NCBI GenBank assembly: GCA_903884915.1
Contig: CAISGS010000116.1
Location: forward strand, 1-14,785
Direction of reading: 5' to 3'
Source of the DNA: an uncultured Caulobacteraceae bacterium
GTDB lineage: Bacteria > Pseudomonadota > Alphaproteobacteria > Caulobacterales > Caulobacteraceae
DNA length: 14,785 nucleotides
Part shown: positions 1 to 7,705 of the stretch, one piece after another
Layout of the letters: each line of letters starts with the position of its first letter
Numbering within the stretch: position 1 is the first letter of the stretch
Notes under the pieces: generated by a model
The model's input: the letters and a program-made list of their open reading frames with translations, nothing else
What the model was told of the DNA's origin: nothing
Databases searched by the model: none
Made by a program: the position numbers and the translations under genes

Positions 1-626
1 AGGAAATAGGTCATGGATTTGCGCGCGATCACGGCGGCAATCTTTTCGGGATTGATGCCGTCATCCTCATCGACCGTCTCGCGCCAATCGATGCCGAACT
101 GGGCCTTGAGGGTCTCAGGCGATAGGGGGCCTTGAGGGCTCAGGCCCGGAAAGCCGGGGCCATGACCGGGCAGGTCGGTATTGGACATGACCCCGCGCGA
201 ACAGCGGGCCTCATTCTCGGCCAGAACCCGACTGCCCAGCAGCCCGCCCCAGTCCTGACCAAAGACGGTCATATGCTTGAGATCCAGTTGCCGGACCAAC
301 TGATTGAGCCAGCCGACATGGGCGCTGTAGCTATAGCGGCTTTGGTCCGTGAACTTGTCCGAGCGGCCAAAGCCGATCAGGTCCGGTACAATGACCCGGT
401 AACCAGCCGCCGCCAAAGGCCCGATCATCTTGCGATAGAGATAGCCCCACATGGGCTGGCCATGGACCAGCAGCACCGTCTCGGTGGCATCGGCAGGCCC
501 AGCATCGACATGGGCCATCCGCAGACCCGGCTCGACCTCTAGATAATGGGGTGCCCACGGATAGTCGGTGATGGCCGCGAACCGCTCATCGGGCGTGCGC
601 AAGATCTTAGGCATGGCGCTGGTCAT
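1..626 (-). CDS. Haloalkane dehalogenase-like alpha/beta hydrolase, C-terminus cut by window edge
   Basis: This frame stays open from an ATG at 626 to the left edge, giving 208 residues and no stop, so the C-terminal part is missing. It is an alpha/beta-hydrolase of the haloalkane dehalogenase/epoxide hydrolase group. The oxyanion region reads HGQPMW (residues 55-60), a DLIGFGRSD stretch follows at 82-90, and the nucleophile elbow is GQDWGG (123-128) with Asp125 as nucleophile. Trp126 beside it corresponds to a halide-binding Trp in DhlA-type (subfamily I) dehalogenases. The lid begins around residue 150. The catalytic His and the acid residue lie outside the window. The start is supported by an AGGGGA ribosome site about 6 nt upstream; Met5 is a weaker alternative. 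A terminator upstream separates it from the neighbouring SDR, so it probably has its own promoter. An epoxide hydrolase is the main alternative, though Trp after the nucleophile together with Gln57 leans to dehalogenase. Confidence 0.8.
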   Translation of the reverse strand, partial: MTSAMPKILRTPDERFAAITDYPWAPHYLEVEPGLRMAHVDAGPADATETVLLVHGQPMWGYLYRKMIGPLAAAGYRVIVPDLIGFGRSDKFTDQSRYSYSAHVGWLNQLVRQLDLKHMTVFGQDWGGLLGSRVLAENEARCSRGVMSNTDLPGHGPGFPGLSPQGPLSPETLKAQFGIDWRETVDEDDGINPEKIAAVIARKSMTYF

Positions 627-727
627 AAGGGTCCCCTTGGCCGATGGCGTCTCGTTCTGGTGCGAGAACCCTAACCGGCAGGCAAAGTCTAACGCGGCTT
701 TGCTCTGGGTGACGAGGATAATCCAAT

Positions 728-757
728 AAAAAAGGCGCAGGCCCTAAGACCTGCGCC
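728..757 (-). terminator. Intrinsic terminator of the HSD10-like SDR
   Basis: On the minus strand there is an 8-bp perfect stem (GGCGCAGG / CCTGCGCC, arms 750-757 and 734-741) with an 8-nt loop, followed directly by six T (728-733). It lies 24 nt past the stop codon of the SDR gene and before the hydrolase gene. It should end SDR transcription, so the two genes are not one simple operon. Confidence 0.9.
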
Positions 758-780
758 CTTCTTAGAAAAGTCCGTTCGGT

Positions 781-1563
<783 letters not shown>

Positions 1564-1746
1564 TGGACGAGTTCCCTGTTGTTGCTTTTCATGATGAAGT
1601 CGTTGGATCGACCTGACTAGGGATGTACCGCTCATGGACGCAGAGTCCAAGTCTGACGCAAGGGCACCTTAGCCGGTTGATGACATTTCTTGAGCGACGG
1701 GCCCTGTCCAAGGCCTTCGCGCCCGCCTCGGTTTAGGATTTTGCCT
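1564..1746. promoter_or_regulatory. Divergent intergenic region between SDR and YhhN-type gene
   Basis: These 183 bp separate two divergently transcribed genes and must carry promoters for both. I cannot identify convincing -35/-10 pairs on either strand. One GANTC site (1643-1647, GAGTC), the target of the CcrM methyltransferase in Caulobacterales, lies in the middle. A TAGGA ribosome site precedes the plus-strand start and AGGGAA precedes the minus-strand start. Confidence 0.4.
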
Positions 1747-2406
1747 ATGATCACCGCCCTTTGGCTGGTTTCTGCCCTCAGCGCGCTGGTCTATGGGGCG
1801 TTCTGGGTCTTGGCTCCGGTCTCGCCCCTGCGCACCGTGATCAAGATGGTGCCGGTCGCCGCTCTGGCCCTGATCGCCTATCTGACCGGCCCTCAGCATG
1901 GTGTAGCCATGCTGCTGCCCGCGGCCCTCGCCCTGTCAGCAGTGGGGGATGGGTTCTTGGCGGGGGACCCCAAAAGGTGGCTGCCTCTGGGTCTGGCCAG
2001 CTTTCTGGTCGCCCATCTGATCTATGTCGCCCTGTTCTGGAGTGCGGGCGGACCGAGCGGCCTGTCCGAGCCCGTCAGGCTGGCCCTGATCATGGCGGCA
2101 CCCATCGGCGGCGTCGGCATGCTCGCTTGGCTGTGGCCCCATCTGGGGGCGATGAGGGGCGCGGTCAGCGCCTATGTCGCCGCTATCGTGGCCATGTTGG
2201 CGACCAGCCTGCTGCTGCCTTGGACCGCTTGGCCGGTGATGGTCGGGGCCTTGGCCTTCATGGCCTCGGACGCCATCCTCTCGGCCGACCTCTTTCGCGG
2301 CGCGAAGATTGCGGGCTCAGAGCGATTAAGCGCCTACGCGATCTGGGCCCTTTACTATGGCGGGCAAGCCGCCATCGCCCTTGGCCTGATGCGGCTAGAC
2401 CTCTAG
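1747..2406 (+). CDS. YhhN/TMEM86 family membrane protein (putative lysoplasmalogenase)
   Basis: A 219-residue, strongly hydrophobic protein with about seven to eight predicted membrane segments and no signal peptide other than the first segment (about 4-22). Family landmarks are visible: a GDGFL motif around Asp68, WLPLGLASFLVAH at 78-90, and ASD in the seventh segment (173-175). The paired acidic residues in GD and SD are typical of the YhhN/TMEM86 family. Characterised members hydrolyse the vinyl-ether bond of lysoplasmalogens in the membrane; whether this bacterium has plasmalogens is unknown, so the activity is inferred from family. The ATG at 1747 has AGGA 8 nt upstream; a longer in-frame start at 1690 would add a charged, proline-rich tail ahead of the first membrane segment and is less likely. 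It is the only plus-strand gene in the window, and its last 12 bp overlap the end of the convergent EamA gene. Confidence 0.85.
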   Translation: MITALWLVSALSALVYGAFWVLAPVSPLRTVIKMVPVAALALIAYLTGPQHGVAMLLPAALALSAVGDGFLAGDPKRWLPLGLASFLVAHLIYVALFWSAGGPSGLSEPVRLALIMAAPIGGVGMLAWLWPHLGAMRGAVSAYVAAIVAMLATSLLLPWTAWPVMVGALAFMASDAILSADLFRGAKIAGSERLSAYAIWALYYGGQAAIALGLMRLDL

Positions 2407-3339
2407 CGCGGCGGCCTCCGCCTTGGCCTTCTTGGCTTCGCGCTGTTCGTGCCAAGTGATGATCAGGGTCGAGCCGACCACGATGGCGGCGCCGATCATG
2501 GTCACCGGACTGGGGATGTCATGGAAGAAGGCAAGGCCGAACAGGACCGCAAAGACCAGCCGCGTATAGTCGATCGGGGCCATGGCTCCAGCATCACCGA
2601 TCTGCATGCCCTTGATGTAGCAGGCCTGGGTCACTACCCCCAGCACGCCCATCGCGGCCAAGAGGGTCAGATCCATTGGACTTGGCCAACGCCAGACCAG
2701 CAGGGCCGGCGGCAAAGCAAAGACCAGCCCAAGCACCGCCGCCCAAGCCAAGAGCGTGATGGTCTTGTGATCGCGCGTCATGACCTTCATGCCGGTAATG
2801 GTCAGGGCAAAGAGAAAGGCCGAGGCCAGAGCCGCCATCTGCGGGATGGTAAAGCCGCTATGCCCCGCCGCTTCGGGCCGAAGCATCAACAGGACCCCGC
2901 CAAAGCCAACGAGGCTGGCCCCGATGCGGAGCAGGCCAAGCTTCTCACGCAGGACAAAGGCGGCGAGCGGCACGAGCCAGAGGGTCCGCGTAAAGGAAAG
3001 GGCATTGGCCTCGGCCAGCGGCATCTTCTGCACCGCATAGAAGCCCATGGTCATGGCCACCACGCCGGCCCCCGACCGGAACAGCAATATGCCCGGGCGA
3101 CTGGTCGTAAAGGTGCCGCGCCAATCCTTGATCATCATGGGGGCGAGCACGACCATGCTCGCCGCCTGACGATAGAAGGTCTGGAGAGAGGCCGGATAGT
3201 CGTCGCCAAGAAATTTGATCAGGGTGGTCATGGCCGTATAGGTCAGGGCCGAAACCAGCATCCACAGGGCCCCACGCACATTCGGCGCGAGACCCTCGGC
3301 CCAGCGGACCGCTCTCATTCTTGGCGACAGACCTGTCAT
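2395..3339 (-). CDS. EamA/DMT-superfamily transporter
   Basis: A 314-residue integral membrane protein with about ten predicted helices arranged as two EamA repeats (about residues 22-155 and 165-300), the layout of drug/metabolite transporters of the RhaT/YdcZ/PecM type. The first repeat ends in a helix pair with LAEANALSFTRTLW, a region typically conserved in EamA proteins. The tail is Lys/Ala/Glu-rich and cytoplasmic. These carriers usually export amino acids, metabolites or drugs from the inner membrane; the substrate cannot be predicted. I chose the ATG at 3339 because it forms an ATGA overlap with the stop of the upstream SDR, implying translational coupling. An in-frame ATG at 3318 is an alternative, and a longer start at 3435 would run deep into the SDR coding sequence. 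The 3' end overlaps the convergent YhhN-type gene. Confidence 0.87.
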   Translation of the reverse strand: MTGLSPRMRAVRWAEGLAPNVRGALWMLVSALTYTAMTTLIKFLGDDYPASLQTFYRQAASMVVLAPMMIKDWRGTFTTSRPGILLFRSGAGVVAMTMGFYAVQKMPLAEANALSFTRTLWLVPLAAFVLREKLGLLRIGASLVGFGGVLLMLRPEAAGHSGFTIPQMAALASAFLFALTITGMKVMTRDHKTITLLAWAAVLGLVFALPPALLVWRWPSPMDLTLLAAMGVLGVVTQACYIKGMQIGDAGAMAPIDYTRLVFAVLFGLAFFHDIPSPVTMIGAAIVVGSTLIITWHEQREAKKAKAEAAALEV

Positions 3340-4220
3340 CCCTGCGTAGCAGTCATGGCCAGACGCATCTGTTCGGCCTGCTCCGGTGTAATGCCAAGCG
3401 CGACGAGCAGGGGCGATGGGGCGCTCTTGTCCCACGAACTGCGGCCACCAATGGTGATGCCGCCGTCGACGACCAGATGGGTGCCGCTGACAAAGGCCGA
3501 GGCGTCGGAGGCCAGATAGAGGCAGGCCTTGGCAATATCATCCGGCATACCGCCCTTAGGCACGGGCTGGAAGTCTGGCGCGACCGAGGCGATCTGCGCA
3601 GCCATCTGATCGGCCACTTCACGCGGCAGACCGAAGGAGGCCCCAAAGATCGAGGTGGCAATTAGGCCCGGGCAGATGGCATTGACGCGAATCTTCTGCG
3701 GCGAAAGCTCAGCCGCGGCACACTTGGTCAGGTGGATCACGGCGCACTTGGCTGTGGAATAGGCTAGCGGCCCCCAACCGGCCTGAAGGCCAGCGATCGA
3801 GGCCGTATTGACAATGGCCCCGCCGCCGCGCGCGCGCATCAGCGGAATGGCATGTTTCATGCCCAAGACGACAGACCGAACCAAGAGGTTCTGGACACTG
3901 TCCCAAGCCTCTGCGGTCATGTCTTCGACGCCATTGCTGGCCCCGCCCGCACCGGCATTGTTGAACAGGATATCGAGGCCACCAAAGGCTTCAGCGGCGG
4001 TATTGATCGCCTTGGCAATATCGGCCTCTTGGGTCACATCGCAGTGGACATAGCGCAGAAGGTCACCGAAACGGGCCTCGAGCATGGCACCCTTTTCATC
4101 CTGCAGATCGGCGCAAACCACCTTCGCGCCCTCAGCGATAAAGAGCTCAACCGTGCCAAGGCCAATGCCGGAACAACCGCCCGTAATGACTGCAACCTTG
4201 CCGTTTAGTGATCCCGTCAT
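3336..4220 (-). CDS. Classical SDR family NAD-dependent dehydrogenase with C-terminal extension
   Basis: A 294-residue classical short-chain dehydrogenase. The nucleotide motif is TGGCSGIG (13-20), Asp38 after the second strand suggests NAD(H), NNAG is at 87-90, and the active site is Ser141, Tyr154 and Lys158 (YSTAK), with CPG at 183-185. The usual SDR C-terminal VDGG is at 251-254, but about 40 residues follow it, a tail longer than the 250-260-residue norm and ending in a helix-like segment. Such SDRs oxidise secondary alcohols, including cyclic alcohols, steroids or cis-diols; the substrate is unknown. The start has GGAAGGA about 8-12 nt upstream. Its stop overlaps the EamA start by 4 nt, so enzyme and transporter are probably made together. 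It lies 76 bp downstream of tetR and could be read from the efflux operon or from its own promoter in that gap. Confidence 0.92.
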   Translation of the reverse strand: MTGSLNGKVAVITGGCSGIGLGTVELFIAEGAKVVCADLQDEKGAMLEARFGDLLRYVHCDVTQEADIAKAINTAAEAFGGLDILFNNAGAGGASNGVEDMTAEAWDSVQNLLVRSVVLGMKHAIPLMRARGGGAIVNTASIAGLQAGWGPLAYSTAKCAVIHLTKCAAAELSPQKIRVNAICPGLIATSIFGASFGLPREVADQMAAQIASVAPDFQPVPKGGMPDDIAKACLYLASDASAFVSGTHLVVDGGITIGGRSSWDKSAPSPLLVALGITPEQAEQMRLAMTATQG

Positions 4221-4257
4221 GTCCTGATCCTTCCCAATGTGATTATCTTATCGCTGT

Positions 4258-4281
4258 AAACCTAACGGCGCGGAAAACCTA
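4258..4281. repeat. Direct repeat AAACCTA in the tetR-SDR gap
   Basis: Two copies of AAACCTA (4258-4264 and 4275-4281) start 17 bp apart in the 76-bp gap upstream of the SDR/EamA pair. The second overlaps an ACCTAGGT palindrome (4277-4284). On the minus strand an AT-rich GATAAGATAAT stretch follows, which could be a -10 region. A regulator site is possible but unproven. Confidence 0.3.
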
Positions 4282-4296
4282 GGTGGCACGCACGCC

Positions 4297-4905
4297 TTAG
4301 GGGGCATAGGCCCTGAAAAATCGCTTGGCGACGGTATGAGCCAGATGGGCAATCTGCTCCGGATCAGCGTTCACTTCCATGCCCATCAGGGCGCGAAATT
4401 GCCGGTGGCCTGAGCACATACCGGCAAAGAACTCTGCCGCTTCCATAGGATCATCGACGGCCATCCGGCCCGCTTGTGTCTCTGCGGCCAGATAGTCTGC
4501 GATCAGGGCGCGGGTGGTGGCCGGTCCGGCTTCGAACACCGCCTTGGCCAGTTCCGGCATGGCCCCGGCGCCTTGCACCGTCACCCGAATGAGGGAATAG
4601 GCCCGCTCGTTGGAAACAATCTCAATCAAGGTCTGGGCGAGCGCCGTCAGGGTCTCAATCGGATGCTCCGCCGCGCCGGATACACGCAAAGGAGCGGTGA
4701 TGTGGGAGACGCGCCTGGCTACCAGCGCCTCAATCAGGGCCGTCTTGCAGCCAAAGTGATTATAGATGGTCTGTTTGGACACGGCGGCACGGCGCGCAAT
4801 GGCCTCAATCGACGCGCCGAGCCCGCGTTCGCCCAGCACGTCCGAGGCGGCATCGAGAATGGCCTCGCTCTTGACCTGATCGATCTGGCCCACCAGCCGG
4901 GGCAT
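4297..4905 (-). CDS. TetR/AcrR family transcriptional repressor
   Basis: A 202-residue TetR-family regulator. The N-terminal DNA-binding domain (about residues 10-57) shows the family signature: residues 32-51 read SIEAIARRAAVSKQTIYNHF, followed by a CKTALIEAL segment. The C-terminal ligand-binding part resembles the AefR-like group (IVSNERAYSLIRVTVQ around 96-111). Its ATG at 4905 overlaps the emrB stop by 1 nt (TAATG), with GAGG 7 nt upstream, so it is the third gene of the emrA-emrB-tetR operon. That position suggests an autoregulated repressor that controls the pump in response to a pump substrate. Candidate operators are the palindromes upstream of emrA; whether it also acts on the downstream SDR/EamA pair is unknown. 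The family call is firm; target and ligand are inferred. Confidence 0.95.
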   Translation of the reverse strand: MPRLVGQIDQVKSEAILDAASDVLGERGLGASIEAIARRAAVSKQTIYNHFGCKTALIEALVARRVSHITAPLRVSGAAEHPIETLTALAQTLIEIVSNERAYSLIRVTVQGAGAMPELAKAVFEAGPATTRALIADYLAAETQAGRMAVDDPMEAAEFFAGMCSGHRQFRALMGMEVNADPEQIAHLAHTVAKRFFRAYAP

Positions 4906-6494
4906 TAGTGGTCCTCGACCGGTTGGGCCATGAACATGTTAGGGGCAGGTCGGACGAAGAGGGCGCCAAAGGCGGCGAAGAAACAGCACAGCGCGAGGGC
5001 CGAAAAGGCATCGCCATAGGCTAGGGTCGCGGCATCTTTCATCAGCAGATAGTGGACGACCTTGCGACTGGCGGCGGTCGGGTCAGAGACCCCCATCTCG
5101 GTCATTCTCATGGCCATACCCGAAAGCATCTCTTGGCCCTTTTGACTGGCCACGCTCATGCGCGAAGACAGTTCGTTCATGTGCAGTTTTGTTGAGGTGC
5201 TCAAGACCGTGGTGAGGACCGCCAGCCCCATCGCCCCGCCGACATTGCGCGACAGATTAACCAGACCCGAAGCAGTCTTGATCAGTTCCGGCTTTAAGGT
5301 CGACATGGTCACATTCTGGCTGGCAATCATGGCAATCATGATCCCGCAGCCTCGGAAGGCCTGCAGACTGGCCAGTTCCCAATAGCCCCACTGCGGGGTC
5401 ACAGCATGGCCGAGCCAAAAGCCATAGCCTGCACAGACAAACCCAAAGGCCAGCGGATAGCGCGGGTCCATCAACCGAACCCAGCGGCCAAGGATCGGAC
5501 CGGTCAGGAACATGGCCAAGCCGCCAACCACCATGGTGGTGCCCACCTCGCCCGACGAATAGCCTCGGATCCGTCCCAAAAACAGCGGCAGCATATAGGT
5601 GCCGCCGAAGAGGCAGATACCGGTGACAAAGGTCATCACGATGCCGACCGAAAAGTTCAGGTTCTGAAAGGCCCGCAGTTCGACAATCGGTTGCTTGTAG
5701 CTCAAGGACCGCCAGATGAAGATCGCGCAGCAGACGGCACCCGTGACCGCCAGCAACAGGATGAGATCATCCTCAAACCAGTTCTTTCGTGCGCCCTCTT
5801 CCAAGACAAATTGCGTGGCCATGAGGAAGACGCCCATGAAGGCTAGGCCGATCCAGTCAAAGCCCTTGGTCAGGGTCCGGTCGCCCTTGTCGAAATCGCC
5901 ATAACGGCTGACCAAAAACAGGACCAATAGACCCGGGGGGACATTGATGAAGAATAGCCAGCGCCAGTTCAGCCACTCGGTCAGGTGACCCCCTAGAATG
6001 GGCCCGACCGTTGGCGCGAGGGTGATGATCATCCCCATGATCACACTGGACAACATCCGCTTCTCTGGGGGGAAGGCGGTGAAGGCGACGGCAAAGACCG
6101 TCGGGATCATGGCCCCGCCGATGAAGCCTTGCAGGGCCCGGGTGATGATCATGGTCTCGATGTTCGAGGACATGCCTGTGGCGACACTCATCACCACAAA
6201 GCCAAGGCAGGAAGCCATATAGACCTTCTGGGTGCCCCAGATTCTGGACAGGTAAGTCGATAGCGGGATCATGACAACCTCCGCCACCAGATAGGAGGTT
6301 TGGATCCAACTGACCTCGTCGGCGCTGGCACTGATGCCCGCTTGGATCTGAGGCAAGGAGGAGGCCACGATCTGGATGTCGAGGACGGCCATGAACTGGC
6401 CAACCACCATCGCGCCAAACCCTAGAAAGAGTTTGACCCAATCGACCGTGGCCGTAGCGCCGGCGTTAGGCGCGGCCGCGCCGGGTTGGCTCAC
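4905..6494 (-). CDS. emrB: EmrB-type MFS multidrug efflux permease (DHA2, 14 TM)
   Basis: A 529-residue major facilitator of the 14-helix DHA2 family. Family motifs are in order: LDIQIVASSLPQI in the first helix (38-50), SRIWGTQKV in the loop after helix 2 (83-91), the antiporter motif APTVGPILGG in helix 5 (160-169), and NWRWLFFINVP (176-186), which is diagnostic for EmrB-like proteins. It is expected to exchange protons for hydrophobic compounds, acting with EmrA and an outer-membrane channel to export across both membranes. No channel gene lies in this window. The start codon is GTG at 6494 and overlaps the emrA stop (GTGA). The ribosome site is weak, consistent with translational coupling to emrA. 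The 1-nt overlap with tetR closes the three-gene operon. Function is well supported; the drug range is unknown. Confidence 0.95.
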   Translation of the reverse strand: MSQPGAAAPNAGATATVDWVKLFLGFGAMVVGQFMAVLDIQIVASSLPQIQAGISASADEVSWIQTSYLVAEVVMIPLSTYLSRIWGTQKVYMASCLGFVVMSVATGMSSNIETMIITRALQGFIGGAMIPTVFAVAFTAFPPEKRMLSSVIMGMIITLAPTVGPILGGHLTEWLNWRWLFFINVPPGLLVLFLVSRYGDFDKGDRTLTKGFDWIGLAFMGVFLMATQFVLEEGARKNWFEDDLILLLAVTGAVCCAIFIWRSLSYKQPIVELRAFQNLNFSVGIVMTFVTGICLFGGTYMLPLFLGRIRGYSSGEVGTTMVVGGLAMFLTGPILGRWVRLMDPRYPLAFGFVCAGYGFWLGHAVTPQWGYWELASLQAFRGCGIMIAMIASQNVTMSTLKPELIKTASGLVNLSRNVGGAMGLAVLTTVLSTSTKLHMNELSSRMSVASQKGQEMLSGMAMRMTEMGVSDPTAASRKVVHYLLMKDAATLAYGDAFSALALCCFFAAFGALFVRPAPNMFMAQPVEDH

Positions 6495-7600
6495 TGGGCA
6501 GCGCTCTTAGGATCTGCCGCAGGGGCTGGCTGACGCGCCGCAGAACTGGCCTCGGCAAAGGAGGGACCCGTCTTGCCGCGCACATCGACCTGAACCTCGA
6601 CCGACAGACCGGGCCGCAGGGCGCCCTTAAGCGGATCATTGGCTTCGACAACGATCTTAACCGGCACGCGCTGGACGATCTTGGTGAAGTTGCCCACGGC
6701 ATTCTCGACGGGGATTAGGGCAAATTCTGAACCGGTGGCGGGGGCAAAACTGTCAACCCGTCCCCGGATTGGGGTCTTGCTGAAGGCATCGGCCTTGATC
6801 TCGACGCTCTGGCCAATCCGGATCCGGCCAACTTGAGTCTCTTTGAAATTAGCCAGAACATAGGTGTCCGTCAGGGGCACAACGCTCATCAGGGCTGAGC
6901 CGGGGCGAATATATTGACCCGGACGCACGGCGCGGGCTCCGACAATCCCAGCGACCGGCGCGCGGATGACGGTCCGCTCGACTTCAATCTTGGCCTGCTC
7001 CATCGCCGCGCGGGCCGCAGCGGCCTCGGCGCTGGTCTGGGCCTTGGCGGAGGTCAGGGAACTGGCGGCTTGGCGTTCAGCCTGAAGGCTGGCCTCGGCC
7101 TGCGCGACATTAGCGCTGGTCTGGGCGGCAGTGGCTCCGACCGTCTGGAGACGTTGATCAGAGACCCAGCCATTGCCAGACAGGGCCCGGTATCGTTGCA
7201 GATCAAGCGCCGCGCGTTGGGCATCGACCTTAGCGCTGGTCACGACCGCCGAACGCTGAGCGATCAAGGCCTGCTCAAGCGAGGCCTTATCATCCACGCC
7301 CTTGATCGCCGCCTCGAGGGCCGCGACCTTGGCGACCGCTTGGGCTAGCTTGGCCTGCGATTGCGAGGCATCGAGCCGGACAAGGACCTGACCGGCCTCG
7401 ACCTTCTGGTTATCGGCAACCAAGACCTCGGCGACATAGCCGTCGATCTGAGGGCTGACCGTGACCGTATCGGCCTGCACATAGGCATTGTCGGTCTTTT
7501 CATAGCGCTGCTTGTTGGTCCACCAGACGCTCACGCCAGCGATGAGGCCCAGACCGACGATCGCGGCCACCAACAGTGGAATGAGTTTTGCCCTCGGCAT
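6491..7600 (-). CDS. emrA: EmrA/HlyD-type periplasmic adaptor of the efflux pump
   Basis: A 369-residue membrane fusion protein. A short basic N-terminus and one membrane helix (about 6-27) anchor it in the inner membrane. The lipoyl-like half-motif is at about 43-77 (VSPQIDGYVAEVLV), an Ala/Gln-rich alpha-hairpin or coiled coil spans about 78-208, the second lipoyl half RAPVAGIVGARAVRPGQYI is at 213-231, and a beta-barrel with the EmrA-typical ATGSEFALIPVENAVGNFTK stretch is at 288-307. The C-terminus is low-complexity Ala/Pro/Ser. Its role is to bridge EmrB to an outer-membrane TolC-like channel. It is the first gene of emrA-emrB-tetR and the emrB start overlaps its stop. The ATG at 7600 is preceded by a G-rich ribosome site. 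A 105-bp upstream gap separates it from the next SDR and holds several palindromes. Confidence 0.94.
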   Translation of the reverse strand: MPRAKLIPLLVAAIVGLGLIAGVSVWWTNKQRYEKTDNAYVQADTVTVSPQIDGYVAEVLVADNQKVEAGQVLVRLDASQSQAKLAQAVAKVAALEAAIKGVDDKASLEQALIAQRSAVVTSAKVDAQRAALDLQRYRALSGNGWVSDQRLQTVGATAAQTSANVAQAEASLQAERQAASSLTSAKAQTSAEAAAARAAMEQAKIEVERTVIRAPVAGIVGARAVRPGQYIRPGSALMSVVPLTDTYVLANFKETQVGRIRIGQSVEIKADAFSKTPIRGRVDSFAPATGSEFALIPVENAVGNFTKIVQRVPVKIVVEANDPLKGALRPGLSVEVQVDVRGKTGPSFAEASSAARQPAPAADPKSAAQ

Positions 7601-7613
7601 GCGCCGGCCCCCG

Positions 7614-7686
7614 AACTTTAAGTTTGAACAGCCTGTCTATCGGGCCGTCCCTTCAGACTCAATGTTCAAATGGACTGATGCGTCCA
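7614..7686. promoter_or_regulatory. Palindrome-rich region upstream of emrA (candidate operator)
   Basis: Three inverted repeats lie in the 105-bp gap before emrA: AACTT-T-AAGTT (7614-7624), the pair TTTGAACA (7623-7630) and TGTTCAAA (7663-7670) separated by 32 bp, and TGGAC-N6-GTCCA (7671-7686). The last has the size of a TetR operator. A GANTC site (7656-7660) is also present. I cannot place a confident promoter. Because tetR is the last gene of this operon, autoregulation here is plausible. Confidence 0.45.
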
Positions 7687-7705
7687 AAAATCAATGAACA
7701 AGCCC

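Noticed and set aside
627..727. Promoter for the hydrolase gene
   Set aside because: One must exist after the terminator, but no -35/-10 pair with sensible spacing stands out.
1564..1650. N-terminal extension of the HSD10-like SDR to the ATG at 1650
   Set aside because: The added 29 residues lack SDR character and the ATG at 1563 has a good ribosome site and correct fold start.
2449..3519. Plus-strand open frame of 356 codons opposite the EamA gene
   Set aside because: Its translation is rich in Gly, His, Arg and Gln with no membrane or domain pattern, while the minus strand encodes a clear transporter.
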